Part shown: one piece after another, positions 6,401-9,740 of the stretch
Numbering within the stretch: position 1 is the first letter of the stretch
Layout of the letters: each line of letters begins with the position of its first letter
Source: an uncultured Coriobacteriaceae bacterium
Lineage (GTDB): Bacteria; Actinomycetota; Coriobacteriia; Coriobacteriales; Atopobiaceae
Reading direction: 5' to 3'
DNA: 9,740 nt
Assembly (NCBI GenBank): GCA_900551595.1
Contig: URWR01000051.1
Location: 1-9,740 of the forward strand
The notes under the pieces: model-generated
Databases searched by the model: none
Seen by the model: only the letters and a program-made list of their open reading frames with translations
Told to the model about the DNA's origin: nothing
Program-made: the position numbers and the translations under genes

Positions 6401-6822
6401 AGCCAGGTACCTATACTTATAAGGTATGGGAGATTGCTGGTGATGATAATTCGGTTACCTACGACGATACGGTCTACCTGGTAAGTTATGAAGTTACGCA
6501 GGAAAACAATGTGCTCGTTGCTTCTCCCGCAACCATTACGGTTGAGGGGTCGGCTGAAGATTCTGCAGCATCTACGGACCTTGCGTGGACAAATACGTAC
6601 AATCCGGATAAACCAGGAGAGCCTGATAAACCAGGCAAACCTGGAGAACCGGGAGAACCTAATAATCCAGAAAACCCCGATAATCCAGGTGAGGCGGGAG
6701 GACCTGCGCTGCCTGGTACCGGCGATAGCTCATGGCTGGGCATTCCGGTCTTGCTTGCTGCAGCTGGTTTCGGCGTGGTTGCTCTGGCCGTTGGCGTAAG
6801 AGTGCGTCGAATGAGAAAATAG
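3436..6822 (+). CDS. LPXTG-anchored fibro-slime/FctA-domain surface protein (pilin- or adhesin-like), probably phase-variable
   Basis: The long frame has 1128 codons counted from GTG 3436; the real start is probably ATG 3404 via the G-tract. Residues below use the GTG count. A hydrophobic signal core spans about 13-29, with likely signal peptidase cleavage after ARA (31-33). A fibro-slime domain spans about 50-385, with the hallmark SGDDDVWIFIDGKLVGDLGG near 284-303. A Cna-B-like domain (about 388-470) has Lys392 and Glu460 (LRETQIPAGY). A less clear beta-rich region follows (about 500-670), then a second Cna-B-like domain (about 672-770; Lys677, Glu753). An FctA/Spy0128-type pilin domain spans about 912-1056; Lys920, Glu999 and Asn1053 are placed as an intramolecular isopeptide trio. 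A Pro-rich stalk, LPGTG (1092-1096), a membrane helix and VRVRRMRK end the protein. It is probably linked to peptidoglycan by sortase as an adhesin or pilus tip. No sortase gene is adjacent, so a sortase encoded elsewhere must act. An RGD triplet lies at 64-66. Confidence 0.85.
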   Translation: MHLLEHPHVVWRALVLVCSLVWVLIVSMCPARAFGAVNFSDHTVPGVTPRGTTIDLFDYWLNGRGDPDDQLTGQQEIGINLGHSLFFGKNMGPSVEVPEGQTSAATDDNLNNYVGDRRGPRVGIVENVLGSDGYPTLAVGKTKGESLAYLFDPDYPNSDYRQSFSNVSGLLQVDDQGYYYYDSHKNFAQFNEDTDSFTLYDNWAVNETGNSKQGQFFPFNTADQVFNSDELTPEGTLSPKSIKSINSELNHYFGLSMSTRFVQQEGGQTTTPDGTPIDVTYNFSGDDDVWIFIDGKLVGDLGGNHDAAAITINFRTGRVIVYRDENMNNEYDDGESIYTDTTLKDTLGLSGDTLEDGSYHTLDFYYLERGNYDSNLSLRYNLVAIPESDLVKVDQNSNLLPGAGFEVYNTTDGMEPSADTLICQAVTEDDGSVVLRDNEGYPITVNHLWDEGVRNITLRETQIPAGYRSSGDIELYLKHYDGNQTANQQEATFLLSQDQWNTGVYAEPKVTTSVRGSINYGDDQSVSGNELITQGTLFVVVEKCDANGVWHPVTGNALDGWTVEEGTGSEAALDALRKAMDGESSSAAVFTLGSGGAWQAEIEELPGRLQDYVYFNGSGDGNGTLRGCYYYTTASRDDLASAGAANTYAVTNADSFTREFSARLYVPNILNRVIVQKIDQDGAPINGATMGLFTENDVTIDEDGGYTLKEGAVPIEGYTGETRTLSKADGDAIDLEGAVIFTGLEDGTYYAAEVNAPGGYERNMRASRITVSSEGVFADAGAAGDGVTVTRGVGRLVRSMVQFATDDDVDATLHDLRAVRMVRDGSDTQWEKVNGADDIHLTFSDAGNAVLDYDAVEGSDRRFTVDEGEPGLAIYQCQEHVTEPRQNLEDRELSPLFTGVTIVSIEKRASNVTVPLVGTKTMEGRTFTEGETLSFGIEGTYEGAAEGVNVPYPRNASLNADGSSATLVVTPEAGTTSATVDFGRITFEQPGTYTYKVWEIAGDDNSVTYDDTVYLVSYEVTQENNVLVASPATITVEGSAEDSAASTDLAWTNTYNPDKPGEPDKPGKPGEPGEPNNPENPDNPGEAGGPALPGTGDSSWLGIPVLLAAAGFGVVALAVGVRVRRMRK
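6604..6702 (+). repeat. Imperfect Pro/Gly-rich repeat encoding the wall-spanning stalk
   Basis: About eleven imperfect 9-base units encode P-x-x triplets (PDKPGEPDKPGKPGEPGEP, then PNNPENPDNPGE), residues 1057-1089 by the GTG count. Such stalks carry surface proteins through the wall next to the sorting signal. Codons vary (CCA, CCT, CCG; GGA, GGC, GGT), so the array is old or selected against slippage rather than freshly amplified. Confidence 0.75.
6709..6822 (+). other. Sortase cell-wall sorting signal (LPGTG, membrane helix, basic tail)
   Basis: The last 37 codons encode LPGTG, a short DSSW linker, a hydrophobic stretch (LGIPVLLAAAGFGVVALAVG) and the basic tail VRVRRMRK. This is the standard three-part sorting signal: sortase is expected to cut between Thr and Gly and transfer the protein to peptidoglycan or a pilin Lys. 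Confidence 0.92.
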
Positions 6823-6860
6823 CTTCAGTGATGTAATAGCCAGTCCAAAGCAAACGGTGT

Positions 6861-6897
6861 AAGCGGGGAGAGACCAAAGGTTTCTCCCCGCTTTATT
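6861..6897 (+). terminator. Rho-independent terminator after the surface-protein gene
   Basis: AAGCGGGGAGA (6861-6871) pairs perfectly with TCTCCCCGCTT (6883-6893). The stem can extend inward by a G.U, an A-T and two G-C pairs to an AAA loop. The 3' arm runs into TTTATT. It lies 38 bases after the surface-protein stop and separates that gene from alaS. Confidence 0.9.
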
Positions 6898-6936
6898 CAT
6901 ACATCTTTGTCCTTCTCGTTGTGCCTTGGGCTTAAG

Positions 6937-6965
6937 CGGACAAAAGATAACCTACGCGGTATACT
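6937..6965 (+). promoter_or_regulatory. Probable sigma-A promoter of alaS
   Basis: A -35-like CGGACA (6937-6942, four of six matches to TTGACA) and a -10 TATACT (6960-6965, five of six matches) are separated by exactly 17 bases. Transcription would start near 6972, about 35 bases before the alaS ATG. That leader is too short for a T-box, and none is seen. Confidence 0.6.
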
Positions 6966-7005
6966 TCTACAGTTGCATAACCTCAGTTGAACACATGGGA
7001 GACGC

Positions 7006-9681
7006 ATGAGCACCGCAGATTATAAGACCATGACTACTGCCCAGATCCGTGAAGACTTCCTTTCCTTCTTCGAATCAAAGGGCTGCAAATTGTACCCGTC
7101 GTCGTCGCTGGTGCCCGACGATCCGTCACTTTTGCTTACCAATGCTGGCATGAACCAGTTCAAGGAGTATTACCAGGGCATCAAGACAATGGCAGAAATT
7201 GGTGCCTGCTCCTGCCAAAAGTGCCTACGTACCAACGACATCGACAACATTGGTGATGCCACGCACCTGTCATTCTTTGAGATGTTGGGCAATTTCTCGT
7301 TTGGTGGCTATTCCAAAGCAGATGCTATCGCTTGGGCATACGACTTCATTACTAATCCTGACCACTTGGGGCTTCCGCCTGAGCGTCTTTATATGACGGT
7401 CTTTGAAGACGACGATGAGGCTATCGAGCTCTGGCACGAGCAGGGTGTTCCTTATGATCACATTTCCCGCTTGGGTGCAGATGATAACTTCTGGGCCGCT
7501 GGTCCTACGGGACCTTGTGGTCCATGCTCTGAGATTTACTTTGACCAGGGCGAGGAATTCGGCTGTGGCAAGCCGACCTGTGGACCTGGCTGTGATGATT
7601 GCAATCGTTTTCTAGAGTTTTGGAATCTCGTATTCACCCAGTACGATCGTCAGGAAGACGGCTCTATGCCGGAGCTTCCTCATCGCAATATCGATACGGG
7701 CATGGGTCTCGAGCGTATTGCTGCCATCATGCAGCACAAATCGACCAACTATGATGGCGATCTGTTGCAGAGTCTTATTGGCGTAGGTGTGCGTTTGTCT
7801 GGCCATGCGTATGGTGACGACGCTAGCGCTGATCGCAGTCTTCGCATTGTTGCCGATCATGCTCGTGCAGTTACCTTCATGATTGGCGATGGTATTTTGC
7901 CAAGCAATGAAGGAAGGGGTTACGTCCTTCGCCGCTTGCTGCGTCGTGCGGTATATCATGGCCGTCTTCTTGGTATTGAGGGTGCGTTCTTGTCCGAATA
8001 TATCGGTGAAGTCGTGCGCCTGATGGGTGACACCTATCCGGAGATTCAGGAGAATCGCGCGCTCATTGAAGGCATTGTTCACGCTGAGGAGGAGCGTTTT
8101 ATCTCTACGCTTGATGCTGGTGAGAAGAACCTGCTCGACGAACTTCATGCTTTAGAGTCCGGCGCTCAGCTTTCTGGTGAAGTTGCCTTTAGATTGCATG
8201 ATACGTACGGATTTCCTATCGATCTCACCCGAGAGATCTGTGCCACTTCTGGTCATGAAGTAGATATGGATGCCTTCAATCGCGAGATGGAAGCACAGCG
8301 TGAGCGTGCTCGCGCAAACGCTAACCGCGATGCATGGGGTGCAGCAAACGATGTGTGGGTGGCGCTTTCCGATAGCTATCCTGCAACCGAGTTCTGCGGT
8401 TACGATACCAATGAACTTGATGGGGCAAAAGTATTGGCATTAGTTTCCGACTCCCAGGTAGTTGATGGTGCCTCGGTAGGGGAAGAAGTATCTGTTGTGC
8501 TCGACCGTACGCCGTTTTATGCCGAGATGGGCGGTCAAGTTGGGGATACTGGCATCCTCGAAGGAGTTGGGGGCGCTTTCAAGATTGAAGTGCGCGACAC
8601 AAAACTCCATGCCGGTGGAATTGTTGCTCACGAAGGCGTTGTTGTTCAGGGAACAGTTGGTCCCGGAGCTCTCTGTGTTGCTGCAATAGATGTCCATCGT
8701 CGAGAGCTGATTCGTCGTAACCATACGGCAACTCATCTTTTGGATGCTGCGCTTAAGCGTGTTTTGGGTGAACATGTAAGCCAGGCTGGTTCACTGGTTG
8801 CGCCTGATCGTCTGCGTTTTGACTTTACGCACTTTGAAGCGGTAACTGCCGCAGAGCTTGCAGAGATTGAGAAGCTCGTTAACGAAGAGATTTTTGCTGC
8901 AGAGCCCATTGTTACCCAGATTATGGGCATCGAGGAAGCAAAGGCTTCCGGAGCAGTGGCGCTGTTTGGTGAGAAGTACGGCGATGTTGTTCGCGTTGTA
9001 TCCACCGGTGAATCGGATATGCCCTTTAGCCGTGAGCTCTGTGGTGGCACACATGCTCATTCAACAGCAGAGCTCGGTCTGTTTAAGATCATTTCCGAAT
9101 CCTCTGTTGGTTCAAATGCTCGTCGTATAGAAGCTGTCACCAGCGAAGGCGCTTTGGCATATATCTCCGAACGTCTGACGCTGCTTGATGAGGTTGCTAC
9201 TCGTCTTAAGTGTCGTCCGGAAGATGCTCCTGCACGTGTTGATGCTCTTCATGACCAGGCACGTACTGCAGAAAAGAAATTGCACGAGGCGCTTACAGGT
9301 GCGAACTCAGGTGGTATTGAGGAAGCTCTTGCCTCTGCTATCAAACTTGCAGACTACGACTGTGTTGTTGTCCGCCGCGATGGCTTAGATGCTAAGGGTT
9401 TGCGCGAGGTATGGGATGCCATTCGTGATAAGGCAACAGGTCCTATTGCGTGTGTACTTGCCACCAAGACGCCAGAGGGTAAAGTCGCTTTGCTAGCTGC
9501 TGCGGATAATAAGGCGGTTGACGCCGGCTTTGCTGCTGGAAAGCTCATTAAAGAGCTCGCTGGGTATGTTGGTGGCCGTGGTGGCGGTAGGCCAAATATG
9601 GCTCAGGCTGGAGGCGCCAACGCACAAGGCATTGACGAAGCACTTGCAGCTGCGCGCAGTGCTCTAACGCAGGATTGCTAA
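7006..9681 (+). CDS. alaS: Alanyl-tRNA synthetase
   Basis: An 891-residue cytoplasmic class II synthetase that charges tRNA-Ala; the length is normal for bacterial AlaRS, and all domains are present. The catalytic core opens with TTAQIREDFLSFFESKGC and motif 1 (LLLTNAGMNQFKEYYQG), and ends with motif 3 (GMGLERIAAIMQ). The editing domain has TPFYAEMGGQVGDTG and the zinc-site motifs HTATH (His573, His577) and CGGTH (Cys679, His683), so it should deacylate mischarged Ser/Gly-tRNA. The C-Ala domain ends with GGRGGGRPNMAQAGG. A Cys-rich insert (Cys187, 192, 196, 199) and a cluster at Cys68/70/73 (CSCQKC) occur in the catalytic part; similar inserts are common in Gram-positive AlaRS, and a structural metal is possible. 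ATG 7006 follows GGGAG (6997-7001) at four bases; ATG 7030 has no ribosome site. It is probably cotranscribed with ruvX. Confidence 0.98.
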   Translation: MSTADYKTMTTAQIREDFLSFFESKGCKLYPSSSLVPDDPSLLLTNAGMNQFKEYYQGIKTMAEIGACSCQKCLRTNDIDNIGDATHLSFFEMLGNFSFGGYSKADAIAWAYDFITNPDHLGLPPERLYMTVFEDDDEAIELWHEQGVPYDHISRLGADDNFWAAGPTGPCGPCSEIYFDQGEEFGCGKPTCGPGCDDCNRFLEFWNLVFTQYDRQEDGSMPELPHRNIDTGMGLERIAAIMQHKSTNYDGDLLQSLIGVGVRLSGHAYGDDASADRSLRIVADHARAVTFMIGDGILPSNEGRGYVLRRLLRRAVYHGRLLGIEGAFLSEYIGEVVRLMGDTYPEIQENRALIEGIVHAEEERFISTLDAGEKNLLDELHALESGAQLSGEVAFRLHDTYGFPIDLTREICATSGHEVDMDAFNREMEAQRERARANANRDAWGAANDVWVALSDSYPATEFCGYDTNELDGAKVLALVSDSQVVDGASVGEEVSVVLDRTPFYAEMGGQVGDTGILEGVGGAFKIEVRDTKLHAGGIVAHEGVVVQGTVGPGALCVAAIDVHRRELIRRNHTATHLLDAALKRVLGEHVSQAGSLVAPDRLRFDFTHFEAVTAAELAEIEKLVNEEIFAAEPIVTQIMGIEEAKASGAVALFGEKYGDVVRVVSTGESDMPFSRELCGGTHAHSTAELGLFKIISESSVGSNARRIEAVTSEGALAYISERLTLLDEVATRLKCRPEDAPARVDALHDQARTAEKKLHEALTGANSGGIEEALASAIKLADYDCVVVRRDGLDAKGLREVWDAIRDKATGPIACVLATKTPEGKVALLAAADNKAVDAGFAAGKLIKELAGYVGGRGGGRPNMAQAGGANAQGIDEALAAARSALTQDC

Positions 9682-9682
9682 C

Positions 9683-9740
9683 GTGCGCATTATGGCGCTT
9701 GACATAGGAAGGGTGCGCGTAGGGATTGCAATAAGCGATC
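9683..9740 (+). CDS. ruvX: RuvX/YqgF-family putative Holliday junction resolvase or pre-16S rRNA nuclease, N-terminus only
   Basis: Only 19 codons are inside the window, but MALDIGRVRVGIAISD is the conserved first strand and catalytic-Asp motif of the YqgF/RuvX RNase H-like fold (usually ALDxGxxRxGxAxSD). The first catalytic acid is Asp7 counted from GTG. GTG 9683 begins one base after the alaS stop and has AGGA (9671-9674) eight bases upstream; ATG 9692 is a less likely start. The family matures the 5' end of 16S rRNA in E. coli and was earlier proposed as a Holliday junction resolvase. The alaS-ruvX order is common in Gram-positives. The rest of the gene is outside the window. Confidence 0.87.
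   Translation, partial: MRIMALDIGRVRVGIAISD

Noticed and set aside
6900..7005. T-box or other riboswitch in the alaS leader
   Set aside because: Only about 35 bases lie between the predicted transcription start and the ATG, and no specifier or antiterminator elements are seen.
7207..7602. Cys clusters in AlaRS as a new metal-binding insertion
   Set aside because: Similar CGKPTC-type inserts occur in many Gram-positive AlaRS proteins as I recall them, so this is a lineage feature.
7612..8148. 178-codon open frame on the minus strand inside alaS
   Set aside because: A shadow of the conserved AlaRS frame.

Overview
The window looks like the chromosome of a Gram-positive, moderate-GC member of the Coriobacteriia. 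An Atopobium/Lancefieldella/Olsenella-type organism is my best guess, from codon use, an AlaRS with a Cys-rich insert and a fibro-slime/FctA-type LPXTG protein. This is inference from protein style, not from a marker search. All recognised genes read on the + strand.

Left part (1-3183): the end of a DUF948-like coiled-coil protein is followed by an apparent operon. It holds a short RsbW-like (GHKL-fold) anti-sigma candidate, an overlapping SigB/SigF-type sigma factor, and an AI-2E family (YrrI/TqsA-like) membrane transporter. The anti-sigma candidate appears to have lost the ATP-binding motifs, and no RsbV or RsbU partner is visible.

Middle part (3184-6900): a single large sortase-anchored surface protein (fibro-slime domain, Cna-B-like domains, FctA pilin domain, Pro-rich stalk, LPGTG anchor) sits between a weak possible promoter and a strong rho-independent terminator. 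Its 5' end is the most interesting point in the window. The only start codon with a good Shine-Dalgarno (ATG 3404) is separated from the long reading frame by an uninterrupted run of nine G (3428-3436) and is out of frame with it. One extra G, or two fewer, would join the two parts and give a signal peptide with a normal basic N-terminus. This is the classic layout of a phase-variable contingency gene, here in the OFF (or slippage-dependent) state. A small hairpin overlaps the tract.

Right part (6901-9740): a probable promoter drives alaS (alanyl-tRNA synthetase, complete), followed one base later by the start of ruvX/yqgF, cut by the window edge. AI-2E transporter, alaS and ruvX neighbours are, from memory, a recurring arrangement in Gram-positives. 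The surface gene therefore looks like an accessory insertion into a housekeeping neighbourhood.

No tRNA, rRNA, CRISPR array, insertion sequence or intergenic gap over 300 bases was seen.
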